The notes beneath the pieces were generated by a model. The model saw only the letters and a program-made list of their open reading frames with translations, did no database searches and was not told where the DNA came from. The translations under genes were made by a program, and so were the position numbers. From assembly GCF_022179065.1 (NCBI RefSeq), contig NZ_BPQD01000007.1, positions 248,001-312,000 on the forward strand: a DNA stretch of 64,000 nt, written 5' to 3'. Shown here piece by piece: positions 28,787 through 40,183 of this stretch (position 1 is its first letter; each line of letters opens with the position of its first letter). The stretch is from Methylobacterium adhaesivum (GTDB lineage: Bacteria > Pseudomonadota > Alphaproteobacteria > Rhizobiales > Beijerinckiaceae).

Positions 28787-30241
28787 TCAGGACCCGGCGA
28801 ACAGCGATCGGGCGGCGGTGCCGGCCGCGCCGACGAGGGGCGCCGGCACGATCCAGAACAGCACCACGACCACGCTCGTCAGGCCGAGGACGATGCGCAG
28901 GCCCGGCGCCATCGGCTCGTACGCCGCCACGGGCTCGTCGAAGTACATCACCTTGACGAGTCGCAGATAATAGAAGGCGCCGATCACGCTGGTGACGACA
29001 CCGATCACCGCCAGCGCCACGAGGTCGGCTTTGATGGCGGCGGCGAAGACGTAGTACTTGGCGAAGAACCCGGCCAGCGGCGGAATACCGGCGAGGGAGA
29101 ACATCATGGCGGCAAGGCAGAACGCAAGGACGGGGTGGGTCCGGGACAGGCCGGAGAGGTCGTCCACGGTCTCGAACATCTGACCGCCGCGGCGCAGCGA
29201 CAGGATCACCGCGAACGCGCCGAGCGTCATGGCGAGGTAGATGATCATGTAGATCACCACGCCGCGAATGCCCTCCTGCGAGCCGGCGGCCAACCCCACG
29301 AGGGCGTAGCCGACATTGCCGATGGAGGAATAGGCCATCAGGCGCTTGATCGAGCGCTGGCCGATGGCCGCGAACGACCCGAGGGCCATGGAGGCGATGG
29401 CCACGAACACGATGATCTGCTGCCAGACCGCCGTGACGTCCGGAAAGGCGCCGATGAAGATCCGGACCGTCATCGCCATGGCGGCCATCTTCGGCGCCGA
29501 GGCGAAGAAGGCGGTGACCGGCGTCGGCGAGCCCTCGTAGACGTCGGGCGTCCACATATGGAACGGCACCGCCGCGAGCTTGAAGGCGACGCCGGCGGCA
29601 ACGAACACGATGCCGAGCACGAGGCCGAACCCCACGTTCGTGTCATTGAGGGCCGCGACGATGCCGGGGAACGAGACCGTTCCGGTGAAGCCGTAGACCA
29701 GGGACGAACCGTAGAGCAGCATGCCCGACGAGAGCGCGCCGAGGACGAAGTACTTCAGCCCGGCTTCAGTGGATTTGAGGTTGTCGCGGTGGAAGGCGGC
29801 GATGACGTAGGCCGCGAGCGACTGAAGTTCGAGGCCGAGATAGAGCGAGATGAGGTCGTTGGCCGACGCCATCACCATCATGCCGAGGGTGCACAGGATG
29901 ATGAGGATCGGGAACTCGAACCGGTCGATGCGCGCGCGCTGGAAATAGTCGCGCGCCAGCAGGATCGAGGCGGCGGAGCCCAGCAGGATCAGGGCCTTCA
30001 TCACCTTGGAGAAGCCGTCGACGATGAATGACCCGTTGAGGGTCGTCACCTTGGCGCCGGACTGGGACATGACCACGAACAGGGCCAGGATCAGCAGGAG
30101 CAGGGCGCCGACATTGACGCCCTCGGCGGACCGCTCACCCCGGAACGAGCCGTAGAGGACGAGGACGAGGACGCCGACGGCGAGGATCAGCTCGGGCAGG
30201 GCGGGCCAGAGCGCGGGCAGCACGGATGGGGCGACAATCAT
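28787..30241 (-). CDS. nuoN: NADH-quinone oxidoreductase subunit N
   Basis: A 484-residue, ~14-TM antiporter-like subunit of complex I. The conserved Mrp-type core is visible (LYLGLELQSLAAYV with the key Glu, LKYFVLGALSSGMLLYGSSLVYG, FKLAAVPFHMWTPDVYEGSPTP, SIKRLMAYSSIGNVGYAL). It forms part of the proton-pumping membrane arm. It is the last nuo gene, 13 bp downstream of nuoM. Confidence 0.97.
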   Translation of the reverse strand: MIVAPSVLPALWPALPELILAVGVLVLVLYGSFRGERSAEGVNVGALLLLILALFVVMSQSGAKVTTLNGSFIVDGFSKVMKALILLGSAASILLARDYFQRARIDRFEFPILIILCTLGMMVMASANDLISLYLGLELQSLAAYVIAAFHRDNLKSTEAGLKYFVLGALSSGMLLYGSSLVYGFTGTVSFPGIVAALNDTNVGFGLVLGIVFVAAGVAFKLAAVPFHMWTPDVYEGSPTPVTAFFASAPKMAAMAMTVRIFIGAFPDVTAVWQQIIVFVAIASMALGSFAAIGQRSIKRLMAYSSIGNVGYALVGLAAGSQEGIRGVVIYMIIYLAMTLGAFAVILSLRRGGQMFETVDDLSGLSRTHPVLAFCLAAMMFSLAGIPPLAGFFAKYYVFAAAIKADLVALAVIGVVTSVIGAFYYLRLVKVMYFDEPVAAYEPMAPGLRIVLGLTSVVVVLFWIVPAPLVGAAGTAARSLFAGS

Positions 30242-30254
30242 CGGAACGGTGCTT

Positions 30255-31775
30255 TCAGCGCGCGACGGGCGGGATGGCGGCCGCCGTCTGCGTGTTCGAG
30301 AGCGCGGTCTTCATGCTCTGCATCAACGCCTCCGTCGAGGGAGCGAAGGTGTCGAGGATCGGAGCCGGGTGAACGCCGTAATAGATCGTCAGCGCGACGA
30401 GGGGCGCGATGATGATCTTTTCGCGCAGATCGAGGTCGAGGATGCCCTGCAGGTTAGGCTTCTCGAGCTTGCCATAGATCACCCGAGCGTAGAGCCAGAG
30501 GGCGTATCCGGCCGACAGGATGATGCCGAAGACCGAGAAGAACGCCACGGTGGGATTGGCGCGGAAGGCGCCCATCATGGCCAGGAACTCGCCGACGAAA
30601 CCCGACGTGCCCGGCAGGCCGACATTGGCCATGGTGAACACCATCATGGCCGCCGCGTAGAGAGGCATGCGCTTCACGAGGCCGCCATAGGCGGCGATTT
30701 CGCGGGTGTGCATCCGGTCGTAGACCACACCGACGCAGAGGAAGAGCGCCCCCGACACGATGCCGTGCGAGATCATGAGGAAGAGGGCGCCCTGGATACC
30801 CTGCTCGTTGAGGGTGAACAGCCCGAGGGTCACGAAGCCCATATGCGCCACCGACGAGTAGGCGATGAGCTTCTTAATGTCGGTCTGCACCATGGCGATG
30901 AGCGAGGTGAAGATGATCGCGATCACCGACAGGGCGAATACCATCGGGGCGAAGGCCTGGGACGCGTCGGGGAACATCGGCAGGGAGACGCGGATGAAGC
31001 CGTAGCCGCCCATCTTGAGGAGGATGCCGGCGAGGATCACCGAGCCGGCGGTGGGCGCCTCCACGTGGGCGTCGGGCAGCCAGGTATGGACCGGCCACAT
31101 GGGCATCTTCACCGCGAAGGACGCGAAGAAGGCGAGCCACAGCCAGGTCTGCATCTCCACGGGGAAGCGGGTGTGCAGCAGGGTCGGGATGTCGGTGGTG
31201 CCGGCCTGCCAGTACATCGCCATGATGGCCAGCAGCATCAGCACCGACCCGAGCAGGGTGTAGAGGAAGAACTTGAAGCTCGCGTAGATGCGCCGCTTGC
31301 CGCCCCAGATGCCGATGATGAGGAACATCGGGATCAGGCCGGCCTCGAAGAACAGGTAGAACAGCACCAGGTCGAGGGCCTGGAACACGCCGATCATCGT
31401 CGTCTCGAGGACGAGGAAGGCGACGTAATACTCCTTCACCCGCTTGTCGACGGAAAGCCAGGACGCGCCGATGCAGAACGGCATCAGGAACGTGGTCAGG
31501 AGGATCAGCGGCATCGAGAAGCCGTCGACGCCGAGCTTGAACCGGGTCGCCTCGCTCAACCAGACGTGGCTCTCGACGAGCTGGAAGCTCGCGGTGCCCG
31601 TGTCGAAGCGGCCCCAGGCCACGAGCGACAGCAGGAAGGTGGCGATGGTGGTGGCGAGCGCCGCCCAGCGCGCGTTGCGCTTGGCGGCCTCCGTCTCATC
31701 CCCGAGGGTGAGGATGAAGGCCGCGCCGCACAGGGGCACGATCAGGAGGCCGGAGAGGATTCCGAGGCCGAACAT
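30255..31775 (-). CDS. nuoM: NADH-quinone oxidoreductase subunit M
   Basis: A 506-residue antiporter-like membrane subunit. Family motifs: [22 protein letters not shown] with the conserved Glu, [31 protein letters not shown], and [19 protein letters not shown]. It contributes one proton channel of the membrane arm. It follows nuoL by 32 bp. Confidence 0.97.
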   Translation of the reverse strand: MFGLGILSGLLIVPLCGAAFILTLGDETEAAKRNARWAALATTIATFLLSLVAWGRFDTGTASFQLVESHVWLSEATRFKLGVDGFSMPLILLTTFLMPFCIGASWLSVDKRVKEYYVAFLVLETTMIGVFQALDLVLFYLFFEAGLIPMFLIIGIWGGKRRIYASFKFFLYTLLGSVLMLLAIMAMYWQAGTTDIPTLLHTRFPVEMQTWLWLAFFASFAVKMPMWPVHTWLPDAHVEAPTAGSVILAGILLKMGGYGFIRVSLPMFPDASQAFAPMVFALSVIAIIFTSLIAMVQTDIKKLIAYSSVAHMGFVTLGLFTLNEQGIQGALFLMISHGIVSGALFLCVGVVYDRMHTREIAAYGGLVKRMPLYAAAMMVFTMANVGLPGTSGFVGEFLAMMGAFRANPTVAFFSVFGIILSAGYALWLYARVIYGKLEKPNLQGILDLDLREKIIIAPLVALTIYYGVHPAPILDTFAPSTEALMQSMKTALSNTQTAAAIPPVAR

Positions 31776-31807
31776 CTAGCGGGCGCTCCCGTTCTTATCC
31801 GCGACCA

Positions 31808-33910
31808 TCAGTGTCCGACCTTGGGCAGGCCGGCGAGCATGTACCAGCTGATGAGGCCGGCAACCCCGACGAGCATGACGAAGGCGTAGTGGTAGACGTA
31901 GCCGGTCTGGAGCCGGACCACACCGCGCGTGACGTCCATGACACGCGTGGCGATGCCGTCCGGCCCCATGCCGTCGATGACCCGCCCGTCGCCCTCCTTC
32001 CAGAGGAACTTGCCGAAGTCCTTGGCCGGCCGGACGAAGATCCGGTCGTAGAGTTCGTCGAAGTACCACTTGTTGAGCAGAAACCGGTACAGGCTCGGCT
32101 GTTGGGCGGCGAGCTGCCCCGGCAGTTCGGGCCGGCGGATGTACATCCAGAACGCCAGGACGAACCCCACCAGCATCATGATGAAGGGCGCGTAGCTCAC
32201 GAGGGCCGGCACGTGGTGGATGTCGTGCATGATGTGGTTGTCGGGGCCGTGGCCCAGCGAATGCCCCCAGAAGCGATCCATGCCCTCGCCGATGAAGCGG
32301 TTCTTGAAGATCAGGCCGGCGAACAGAGCGCCGAAGGCGAGGATGCCGAGCGGAATCGTCATCACGAGGGGGCTCTCGTGCGGCGTGTGGGCGTGGTCGT
32401 GATGCTCGATCGCGCTGTGCGAGGCCGGCTCGACGTCGTGGCCGTGGTCGTCGTGGGCGACGCCCTCATGATGCCCCGGCGCGCCATCGGCCTGCGTCGC
32501 CGCATGCGCCACGGCGTGATGTTCGTCGTGGTGCGCGGCGCCGTGACTTGCGCCGTGGCCTGCCCAACGCGCCGGCCCCTCGAAGGTGAGGAAGAAGAGG
32601 CGCCAGGAATAGAACGAGGTCATCAGGGCCGCGATGACGGTACAGAGGAACGCCAGGGTATGGCCCGGCCGGGTCGAGGCATAAGCCGCCTCGATGATCG
32701 CGTCCTTGGAGTAGTAGCCGGACGTGAACGGGAAGCCGATGAGCGCGAGCGTCCCGATGGTCATCATCGCCGTGGTGAACGGGATGTAGCGGCGCAGATT
32801 TCCCATGTTCCGCATGTCCTGCTCGTGGTGCATCGCGTGGATGACCGAGCCGGCGCCGAGGAACAGCAGCGCCTTGAAGAAGGCGTGGGTGAAGAGGTGG
32901 AACACGCCGGCCGAGTAGGCGCCGACGCCGAGCGCCACGAACATGTAGCCGAGCTGCGAGCAGGTCGAGTAGGCGATCACCCGCTTGATGTCGTTCTGGA
33001 CGAGGCCGACGGTGGCGGCGAAGAACGCCGTGATGGCGCCGATGACCGTGACCACGATCAAGGCGTTCGGGGCGAGTTCGAACAGCGGAGACAGGCGCGC
33101 CACCATGAACACGCCGGCCGTCACCATGGTGGCGGCATGGATGAGGGCCGAGACCGGGGTCGGGCCCTCCATGGCGTCGGGCAGCCAGGTGTGGAGCAGG
33201 AACTGCGCCGACTTGCCCATGGCGCCCATGAACAGCAGCAGGCAGGCGAGGGTCCAGACGCTCCAGTCGTAGCCGAGGAAATGGAAGGTCGCGTCCTTGA
33301 TCTCGGCGGCGCGGGCGAAGATCCCGTCGAAGGCCACCGAGCCCGTGAGGACGAAGACGAGGAAGATGCCCAGCGAGAAGCCGAAATCGCCGACGCGATT
33401 GACGATGAAGGCCTTCATGGCCGCGGCATTGGCCGAAGGCTTCTCGTACCAGAAGCCGATGAGCAGGTAGGAGGCGAGGCCGACGCCCTCCCAGCCGAAG
33501 AACATCTGCACGAGGTTGTCGGCGGTCACCAGCATCAGCATGGCGAAGGTGAACAGCGACAGGTAGGCGAAGAAGCGCGGCCGGTGCGGATCCTCTTCCA
33601 TGTAGCCGATGGAGTAGAGGTGGACGAGGGTGGAGACCGAGGTCACCACCACGAGCATCACGGCCGTGAGGGTGTCGATGCGAAAGGCCCAGTCGACCAC
33701 GAGGTCGCCGGCGGTGAACCACGTCGCGACCTGGACCCGCGTGGCGTGGTCCGTGCCCGGAATGTCCAGGAACACGCCCCAGGACAGCAGCGCCGAGAAG
33801 GCGAGGAATCCAGTGGTGACGGCCTCGCAGAGCTTCGGGCCGAGCTGGCGGCCGAACAGGCCGGCGAGCAGGGCGCCGATGAGCGGGAAGAAGACGATCG
33901 CGTGATACAT
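31808..33910 (-). CDS. nuoL: NADH-quinone oxidoreductase subunit L
   Basis: A 700-residue distal pump subunit. Its core motifs are [60 protein letters not shown] and [17 protein letters not shown]. Residues ~470-530 form a His/Asp-rich insertion ([33 protein letters not shown]) before the last TMs. The C-terminal long lateral helix region follows. The gap to nuoK is 136 bp, larger than others in the cluster. Confidence 0.97.
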   Translation of the reverse strand: MYHAIVFFPLIGALLAGLFGRQLGPKLCEAVTTGFLAFSALLSWGVFLDIPGTDHATRVQVATWFTAGDLVVDWAFRIDTLTAVMLVVVTSVSTLVHLYSIGYMEEDPHRPRFFAYLSLFTFAMLMLVTADNLVQMFFGWEGVGLASYLLIGFWYEKPSANAAAMKAFIVNRVGDFGFSLGIFLVFVLTGSVAFDGIFARAAEIKDATFHFLGYDWSVWTLACLLLFMGAMGKSAQFLLHTWLPDAMEGPTPVSALIHAATMVTAGVFMVARLSPLFELAPNALIVVTVIGAITAFFAATVGLVQNDIKRVIAYSTCSQLGYMFVALGVGAYSAGVFHLFTHAFFKALLFLGAGSVIHAMHHEQDMRNMGNLRRYIPFTTAMMTIGTLALIGFPFTSGYYSKDAIIEAAYASTRPGHTLAFLCTVIAALMTSFYSWRLFFLTFEGPARWAGHGASHGAAHHDEHHAVAHAATQADGAPGHHEGVAHDDHGHDVEPASHSAIEHHDHAHTPHESPLVMTIPLGILAFGALFAGLIFKNRFIGEGMDRFWGHSLGHGPDNHIMHDIHHVPALVSYAPFIMMLVGFVLAFWMYIRRPELPGQLAAQQPSLYRFLLNKWYFDELYDRIFVRPAKDFGKFLWKEGDGRVIDGMGPDGIATRVMDVTRGVVRLQTGYVYHYAFVMLVGVAGLISWYMLAGLPKVGH

Positions 33911-34046
33911 CGCTGGCTTGTCCGGCCTCCTGGGTCGTGCCCGGCCCCGCGCCCTGCGCGGAGCCTCGCGAACGAGCCCTGTCTTCGTGTCACCGCGCGG
34001 GGCCGGTGGCGGCCCCGTTCGGTCGGGTCTTGCGTCCGGGGCGCGC

Positions 34047-34352
34047 TCAGCCCTTCATCATGTTCACGTCCTCGACCGCGATGGAGCCGCGGTTGCGGAA
34101 GAACACGACGAGGATGGCGAGGCCGATGGCGGCTTCGGCCGCCGCCACGGTGAGCACGAACAGGGCGAAGACCTGGCCGGTGATGTCGTTGAGATGGGTC
34201 GAGAACGCCACGAGGTTGATGTTCACCGCGAGCAGGATCAGCTCCACGGACATCAGGATGACGATGACGTTCTTGCGGTTGATGAAGATGCCGAGCACCC
34301 CGAGGGTGAACAGGATCGCCGCGACTGTGAGATAATGGCTCAGGCCGATCAT
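34047..34352 (-). CDS. nuoK: NADH-quinone oxidoreductase subunit K
   Basis: A 101-residue protein of three TM helices, [23 protein letters not shown] onward, with the conserved Glu residues in [14 protein letters not shown] and [12 protein letters not shown] that belong to the proton path at the NuoJ/K junction. Typical length. Confidence 0.97.
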   Translation of the reverse strand: MIGLSHYLTVAAILFTLGVLGIFINRKNVIVILMSVELILLAVNINLVAFSTHLNDITGQVFALFVLTVAAAEAAIGLAILVVFFRNRGSIAVEDVNMMKG

Positions 34353-34377
34353 CGGATGATTCCCCCGTGGTCCGGCA

Positions 34378-34998
34378 TCAGACTTCCACGCCCTGGCGCG
34401 AGGGCACCTTGCGGGTCTCCACCGCGTCCGCCTGGGTACGCGCGTTCTGCACGGCGATGTTCTGGCGCTTCACACCGGGGCGGTCGCGCAGGGTGAGCAC
34501 GATGGCGCCGATCATGGCGGTGAGCAGGATCATGCCGGCGAGCTGGAAGTAGAAGACGTAATCCGTGTAGAGCACCCGGCCCAGCGCCTGGGTGTTGGTG
34601 ACGCCTTCGGCACTGGCCAGGGGCCCGAGGGGGGCCTGGAGCAGATCGGGATCGATGCTCCATGAGCCGACCACGAGGACGAGCTCGATGAGGAAGATCG
34701 CGCCGATGAGCGCGCCGATGGGCAGGTAGCGCTGGAAGCCCTGGCGCAGCTGCGCGAAGTCCACGTCGAGCATCATCACGACGAAGAGGAACAGCACTGC
34801 GACGGCGCCGACATAGACCACCACGAGGATCATCGCGAGGAACTCGGCGCCCATCATCACGAAGAGGCCGGCGGCGTTCACGAAGGCCAGGATGAGGTAC
34901 AGCACCGAGGCGACGGGATTGCGCGAGGCGATCACCATGAACCCCGAAGCGACGGTCACGCCGGCGAACAGGTAGAAGAAGGCTGCGGCTGCACTCAT
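34378..34998 (-). CDS. nuoJ: NADH-quinone oxidoreductase subunit J
   Basis: A 206-residue five-TM subunit with [25 protein letters not shown], the pi-bulge helix region of NuoJ. The ATG at 34998 is chosen over the longer frame (to 35055), because the latter begins in the hairpin-containing gap after nuoI and lacks similarity. It lies 25 bp upstream of nuoK. Confidence 0.96.
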   Translation of the reverse strand: MSAAAAFFYLFAGVTVASGFMVIASRNPVASVLYLILAFVNAAGLFVMMGAEFLAMILVVVYVGAVAVLFLFVVMMLDVDFAQLRQGFQRYLPIGALIGAIFLIELVLVVGSWSIDPDLLQAPLGPLASAEGVTNTQALGRVLYTDYVFYFQLAGMILLTAMIGAIVLTLRDRPGVKRQNIAVQNARTQADAVETRKVPSRQGVEV

Positions 34999-35092
34999 GC
35001 GATTGTGGAGATCAGCCGCCCCGAGGACAGCCCCTTCTGCCGTTGATTCGTCCATGGCCCGTGCAGGCCGCCCGCAGGTCCGGTCGGACCAC

Positions 35093-35140
35093 CCGCGGGG
35101 CGGGGTTCAGGCCGCCCGTCTATAGAACCCGCCCCTGCGG
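35093..35140. repeat. Long intergenic hairpin between nuoI and nuoJ
   Basis: The left arm (35093-35108) and right arm (35125-35140) are complementary over ~15 bp with one bulge on each side; the loop is 16 nt. It lies in the 167-bp gap between the nuoI stop and nuoJ start, the widest gap in the complex I cluster. It might be a partial terminator, an mRNA processing or stability site, or a REP-like insertion. Confidence 0.6.
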
Positions 35141-35165
35141 TGCACAACCGCGGAGCGGTGCCGTC

Positions 35166-35654
35166 TCACCGGTAAGGCGCGTCGACGGCGAGATTCCGCG
35201 CGATCTCGCGCTCCCACCGGTCCCCGTTCAGGAGAAGCTTTTCCTTGTCGTAGAGGAGCTCCTCGCGGGTCTCCACGGAGAATTCGAGGTTCGGCCCCTC
35301 GACGATGGCATCCACCGGGCAGGCCTCCTGGCACATGCCGCAATAGATGCATTTCACCATGTCGATGTCGTAGCGCGTGGTGCGCCGCGTGCCGTCGTTG
35401 CGGCGGGGGCCCGCCTCGATGGTGATGGCCTGGGCGGGGCAGATCGCCTCGCACAACTTGCACGCGATACAGCGCTCCTCGCCGTTGGGATAACGGCGCA
35501 GGGCGTGCTCGCCCCGGAAGCGCGGGCCGCGATGGCCCATCTCGAAGGGGTAGTTGATGGTGGCCTTCGGCTTGAAGAAGTAGCGCATGGCGAGGGCGAA
35601 CCCCGTCACGAACTCCTTGAGCAGAAGGCTCTTGGCGACCTGATCGAGCTTCAT
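35166..35654 (-). CDS. nuoI: NADH-quinone oxidoreductase subunit I (ferredoxin-like)
   Basis: A 162-residue protein with two 4Fe-4S motifs, [14 protein letters not shown] and [14 protein letters not shown], holding clusters N6a and N6b. The N-terminal amphipathic segment and [15 protein letters not shown] are typical. It passes electrons from NuoG to NuoB. It is 24 bp after nuoH. Confidence 0.97.
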   Translation of the reverse strand: MKLDQVAKSLLLKEFVTGFALAMRYFFKPKATINYPFEMGHRGPRFRGEHALRRYPNGEERCIACKLCEAICPAQAITIEAGPRRNDGTRRTTRYDIDMVKCIYCGMCQEACPVDAIVEGPNLEFSVETREELLYDKEKLLLNGDRWEREIARNLAVDAPYR

Positions 35655-35678
35655 GCCGCGATCTCCCTGTGGGTGATG

Positions 35679-36701
35679 TCAGGCGCCCGGCGCGAGACCG
35701 GTGAGCTTGAGAACGAAGGCGACGACGACGACCGACACGAGGGAGAGCGGAAGGAACACCTTCCAGCCCAGCCGCATGAGCTGGTCGTAGCGATACCGGG
35801 GCACCATGGCCTTCACCATGGCGATCATGAAGAACAGGAAGCTCGCCTTCAGGGCGAACCAGATCAGGCCCGGCACCCAGGTGAAGGGCGCGAAGGGAAT
35901 AGGCGACAGCCAGCCACCGAGGAACAGCACCGTGCCCAGCGCGCACATGGTCATGATCGCCACGTACTCGCCGAGCATGAACAGCAGGTAGGGCGTCGAG
36001 GAATACTCGACCATGTAGCCCGCCACGAGCTCCGATTCGGCCTCAGGCAGATCGAAGGGCGGGCGGTTGGTCTCGGCGAGGGCCGAGATGAAGAACACGA
36101 CGAACATCGGGAACAGCCACAGCCAGTACCAGCCCAGGATCCCGAGGCTGGTGTCCTGCGCCATGACGATGCGCGAGAGGTTGAGCGAGCCGGCGCAGAG
36201 CAGCACGCAGATGATCACGAACCCGAGGCTGACCTCATAGGAGATCATCTGGGCGGCGGACCGCAGGGCGCCGAGGAACGCGTATTTCGAGTTCGACGCC
36301 CAGCCGCCCATGAGTACGCCGTAAACGCCCAAGGACGAGATGGCGAAGATGTAGGTGATGCCGACGTTCAGGTCGGCCAGCGCCCAGCCTTCGGCCAAGG
36401 GAATCACCGCCCAGGCGGCGAGGGCGAGCGTCGCGAAGACCAGGGGGGCGAGGAGGAACAGCCCCTTGTTGGCGCCGGCCGGAATCACCGGCTCCTTCAG
36501 AACGAACTTCAGGAGATCGGCGAAGGACTGGAACAGTCCCCAGGGCCCGACGACGTTGGGGCCGCGCCGCAGCTGCACCGCCGCCCAGATCTTGCGGTCG
36601 GCGAGCAGAGCGTAGGCGATGAAGACGAGCAGCAGGGCCAGGAGCACGAAGCTCTTGAGGGCCATGAGCAGGACGGCACCGAGGGCTTCCCAGAAGGTCA
36701 T
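35679..36701 (-). CDS. nuoH: NADH-quinone oxidoreductase subunit H
   Basis: A 340-residue, eight-TM subunit with the conserved [58 protein letters not shown] (acidic loop at the quinone cavity) and [13 protein letters not shown] near the C-terminus. It forms the ubiquinone site and the link to the pump modules. It is 12 bp after nuoG. Confidence 0.97.
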   Translation of the reverse strand: MTFWEALGAVLLMALKSFVLLALLLVFIAYALLADRKIWAAVQLRRGPNVVGPWGLFQSFADLLKFVLKEPVIPAGANKGLFLLAPLVFATLALAAWAVIPLAEGWALADLNVGITYIFAISSLGVYGVLMGGWASNSKYAFLGALRSAAQMISYEVSLGFVIICVLLCAGSLNLSRIVMAQDTSLGILGWYWLWLFPMFVVFFISALAETNRPPFDLPEAESELVAGYMVEYSSTPYLLFMLGEYVAIMTMCALGTVLFLGGWLSPIPFAPFTWVPGLIWFALKASFLFFMIAMVKAMVPRYRYDQLMRLGWKVFLPLSLVSVVVVAFVLKLTGLAPGA

Positions 36702-36713
36702 CGCAGGAAATCC

Positions 36714-38795
36714 CTATTCGGCGGCTTCGAGGCCGCGCACGCGGGCGAGGCTCGAGCATTCGGCGAGGACCCGCGAGGCGCGGGCGATCGCGTTGGTGAG
36801 GTAGAAGTCGGGCACGGCCGATACGAAAGCAGCGCGGTCGGGCGTGCCGCCACGGCCAGCCAGGGTCGCGACCGTCGCCACGCCGTCGCTCGGCGCCACG
36901 GCGTCAAGGGCGGCGAAGTGCGGATGCGCGCCATAGAGGGTCCGGCGCAAGGCGACCAGCGAATCGAACGGCAGGCGGTGGCCGAGCACATCCGACAGGG
37001 CGCGCAGGATCGCCCAATCCTCGCGGGCATCGCCCGGCGGGAAGCCGGCGCGGTTGGTCATCTGCACCCGGCCTTCGAGGTTGACGAAGGTCGCGCACTT
37101 CTCGGTGTAGGCGGCGCCCGGCAGAACCACGTCGGCGCGGGTCGCGCCCCGGTCGCCGTGGGTGCCCTGGTAGATCACGAAGGCACCCGGCGCGATCTCG
37201 ACCTCGTCGGCACCGAGGTTGAACAGCACGTCGAGGGCGCCAGCACCCGTCATCGCCGCGAGGTCGAGCCCCCCCTCCCCCGGCACGAAACCGAGATCGA
37301 GGGCGCCGACGCGGGCGGCCGCCGTCTGCAGCACGCCGAAACCGTTCCACTCCGTCGTGACGGCGCCGATGTCCCGGGCCAGCGTCGCGGCGGCCGAGAG
37401 GATGGTAGCGCCGTCCGGACGGGCGAGCGCCCCCATGCCGACGATGACGAGGGGACGGCTCGCGGCCTTGAGCACCTCGGCGAAGCTGTGGCGTCCGGCG
37501 GCGATCTCCGCGAGGGTGTCCGGGCCGGCGCCGAGATAGGTGTGGGGGTAGGTGAGGTCCACCGCTTCCCCGATGAGGCCGACGGCGAGCGGCGCCATGC
37601 GCCAGCGCTTGCGGATGCGGACGTTGAGGAGCGAAGCCTCCAGGCGCGGATTGGTGCCGACCAGCAGAATCGCATCGGCGTCCTCAATCCCCGGGATCGT
37701 GGCTCCGAGAGTGTAGGAAGCCCGGCCCCAGGCCGGATCGAGGCGTTCGCCCGCCTGCCGGCAGTCGAGGTTCGTCACCCCAAGGGCCGTCATCAGGGAT
37801 TTCAGGGCGAACGTCTCCTCGACGCCCGCGAGATCACCCACGATGGCGCCGATGCGCTTCGGGTCGGTGCCCTTCACCCGCGCGGCGATGGCGGCGAACG
37901 CCTCGCCCCACGAAGCCGGGCGCAGGCGGCCGTTCTCGCGCAGATACGGCCGGTCGAGGCGCTGCAGCCGCAGTCCGTCGACGGCGTGGCGGGTCTTGTC
38001 GGAGATCCACTCCTCGTTGACCGCCTCGTTGATACGCGGCTCGATCTGAATGACCTCGCGGCCCTTGGCGTCGACCCGGATGGCGCAGCCCACCGCATCC
38101 ATCACGTCGACGGATTCGGTCTTCGACAGCTCCCAGGGACGGACCTCGTAGCTCTGCGGCTTGTGGACGAGGGCGCCCACGGGGCAGAGATCGGCGACGT
38201 TGCCCTGCAGTTCCGAGCCCATGGCGGATTCGAGGTAGCTCGTGATCTCCATGTCCTCGCCACGCCCGATGGCGCCGAGATCCGGCACGCCGGCGACTTC
38301 CGCGAGGAAGCGGACGCAGCGCGTGCAGTGAATGCAGCGGTTCATGGCCGTGCGCACGAGGGGGCCGATGTACTTCTCTTCTACGGCGCGCTTGTTCTCG
38401 CCGTAGCGGGTCGAATCGACTCCGTAGGCCATGGCCTGATCCTGCAGGTCGCAATGGCCGCCCTGGTCGCAGATCGGGCAGTCGAGGGGGTGGTTGATGA
38501 GGAGGAACTCCATCACCCCCTCGCGGGCCTTCTTCGTGGTTCCCGAGCGCGTCAGCACCTCCGGCGGCTCGCCGTTGGGGCCGGGCCGGCAATCCTTCAC
38601 CGCGTAGGCGCAGGAGGCCACGGGCTTCGGCGCGCCCTTCAGCTCGACCAAACACATGCGGCAATTGCCGGCGATGGACAGCCGCTCATGGAAGCAGAAG
38701 CGCGGGATCTCCGCGCCCGCGGCTTCGCACGCCTGGAGCAGCGTGTACTCGGCGGGGACATCGACCTCGGTGCCGTCGACGACGATCTTGGTCAT
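36714..38795 (-). CDS. nuoG: NADH-quinone oxidoreductase subunit G
   Basis: A 693-residue subunit. The N-terminal 2Fe-2S ferredoxin domain contains CRMCLVELKG; the His-Cys 4Fe-4S motif follows (DCPICDQGGHCDLQDQAM), then CIHCTRCVRFLAEV, and a long molybdopterin-oxidoreductase-like domain without cofactor. It conducts electrons through the peripheral arm. It lies 85 bp after nuoF. Confidence 0.97.
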   Translation of the reverse strand: MTKIVVDGTEVDVPAEYTLLQACEAAGAEIPRFCFHERLSIAGNCRMCLVELKGAPKPVASCAYAVKDCRPGPNGEPPEVLTRSGTTKKAREGVMEFLLINHPLDCPICDQGGHCDLQDQAMAYGVDSTRYGENKRAVEEKYIGPLVRTAMNRCIHCTRCVRFLAEVAGVPDLGAIGRGEDMEITSYLESAMGSELQGNVADLCPVGALVHKPQSYEVRPWELSKTESVDVMDAVGCAIRVDAKGREVIQIEPRINEAVNEEWISDKTRHAVDGLRLQRLDRPYLRENGRLRPASWGEAFAAIAARVKGTDPKRIGAIVGDLAGVEETFALKSLMTALGVTNLDCRQAGERLDPAWGRASYTLGATIPGIEDADAILLVGTNPRLEASLLNVRIRKRWRMAPLAVGLIGEAVDLTYPHTYLGAGPDTLAEIAAGRHSFAEVLKAASRPLVIVGMGALARPDGATILSAAATLARDIGAVTTEWNGFGVLQTAAARVGALDLGFVPGEGGLDLAAMTGAGALDVLFNLGADEVEIAPGAFVIYQGTHGDRGATRADVVLPGAAYTEKCATFVNLEGRVQMTNRAGFPPGDAREDWAILRALSDVLGHRLPFDSLVALRRTLYGAHPHFAALDAVAPSDGVATVATLAGRGGTPDRAAFVSAVPDFYLTNAIARASRVLAECSSLARVRGLEAAE

Positions 38796-38880
38796 GCGTG
38801 GGTCTCGGGTTCGAATACGGGTGGGTGCTGGCGGCGGGTCACCTCGCCGCAGGGGCGGATGGCTCCACCGCCGTGGCGGA

Positions 38881-40182
38881 TCACTCCGCCGCCATCGGCA
38901 CCGGGTCGGAATGCGGGTTGGCGCTGTACCGGTCGATCCGCTTCTCGATCTCGGGCCGGAAGTGCCGGATCAGACCCTGGATCGGCCACGCGGCGGCGTC
39001 GCCCAGCGCGCAGATGGTGTGGCCCTCGATCTGCTTCGTCACGTCGAGGAGCATGTCGATCTCGCGGCGCTGGGCCCGGCCCTCGGCCATGCGCAGCATC
39101 ACCCGCCACATCCAGCCGGTGCCCTCGCGGCACGGAGTGCACTGGCCGCAGCTCTCGTGCTTGTAGAAATACGCGATGCGGGCGATGGCCGCGACGATGT
39201 CGGTGGACTTGTCGAGGACGATGACCGCCGCCGTGCCGAGGCCGGAGCCGAGGCCGCGCAGGGTGTCGAAGTCCATCTTGGCGTCGATGATCTGCTCGGC
39301 CGGCACCAGGGGCACCGAGGAGCCGCCGGGGATCGAGCAGAGCAGGTTGTCCCAGCCACCCCGCATGCCGCCGCAATGCCGGTCGATGAGCTCGCGGAAG
39401 GTGATCCCGAGCTCTTCCTCGACGTTGCAGGGCTTGTTGACGTGTCCCGAGACGCAGAACAGCTTGGTGCCGGTGTTGTTCTTGCCACCGAGCCCCGCGA
39501 ACCACGCGCCGCCCCGGCGCAGGATGGTGCCGGCGACCGCGATGGACTCGACGTTGTTCACCGTCGTCGGGCAGCCGTAGAGGCCCATATTGGCCGGGAA
39601 CGGCGGCTTCAGGCGCGGCATGCCCTTCTTGCCCTCGAGGCTCTCAAGGAGCGCCGTCTCCTCGCCGCAGATATAGGCCCCGGCGCCGTGGTGGACGTAG
39701 ATGTCGAACGGGTAGCCGTGAATGTTGTCCTTGCCGACGAGGCGGGCCGCATAGGCTTCATCGACGGCCTTCTGCAGGGCGTGCTTCTCGGCGACGTACT
39801 CGCCGCGGATGTAGATGTAGCAGGCATGCGCCGCCATGGAGAACGAGGCCAGCATGCAGCCCTCGATGAGAAGATGCGGATCGTGCCGCATGATCTCACG
39901 GTCCTTGCATGTGCCCGGCTCCGACTCGTCGGCATTGACCACGAGGTAATGCGGGCGCCCATCCGACTTCTTCGGCATGAACGACCACTTCAGACCCGTG
40001 GGGAAGCCGGCGCCCCCGCGCCCGCGCAGGCCCGACTGCTTCATCTCCTCGATGATCCAATCGCGGCCCATCTCCAGGAGGAACTTGGTGCCGTCCCAAG
40101 CACCGCGCTTTTTGGCCTCCTCCAGACCCGGCGAATGCAGGCCGTAGAGGTTGGTGAAGATGCGATCCTGATCGGAGAGCAT
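38881..40182 (-). CDS. nuoF: NADH-quinone oxidoreductase subunit F
   Basis: A 433-residue flavoprotein subunit with the FMN/NADH-binding [34 protein letters not shown], and the 4Fe-4S (N3) motif [16 protein letters not shown]. It oxidises NADH at the tip of complex I. The ATG at 40182 starts [14 protein letters not shown]; the longer frame runs antisense-like through nuoE and is not used. Its start codon is one base away from the nuoE stop. Confidence 0.97.
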   Translation of the reverse strand: MLSDQDRIFTNLYGLHSPGLEEAKKRGAWDGTKFLLEMGRDWIIEEMKQSGLRGRGGAGFPTGLKWSFMPKKSDGRPHYLVVNADESEPGTCKDREIMRHDPHLLIEGCMLASFSMAAHACYIYIRGEYVAEKHALQKAVDEAYAARLVGKDNIHGYPFDIYVHHGAGAYICGEETALLESLEGKKGMPRLKPPFPANMGLYGCPTTVNNVESIAVAGTILRRGGAWFAGLGGKNNTGTKLFCVSGHVNKPCNVEEELGITFRELIDRHCGGMRGGWDNLLCSIPGGSSVPLVPAEQIIDAKMDFDTLRGLGSGLGTAAVIVLDKSTDIVAAIARIAYFYKHESCGQCTPCREGTGWMWRVMLRMAEGRAQRREIDMLLDVTKQIEGHTICALGDAAAWPIQGLIRHFRPEIEKRIDRYSANPHSDPVPMAAE

Positions 40183-40183
40183 G

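Noticed and set aside
30249-34153. Long plus-strand open frames (546 and 780 codons) opposite nuoM and nuoL
   Set aside because: Mirror frames of nuoM and nuoL; composition is Glu/Arg/His-rich as expected for antisense of membrane-protein codons.
35043-39224. A 1393-codon plus-strand open frame opposite nuoI-nuoG
   Set aside because: It is antisense to clearly recognisable nuo genes. The GC-rich codon pattern leaves the opposite strand free of stops, and its translation has no domain resemblance.
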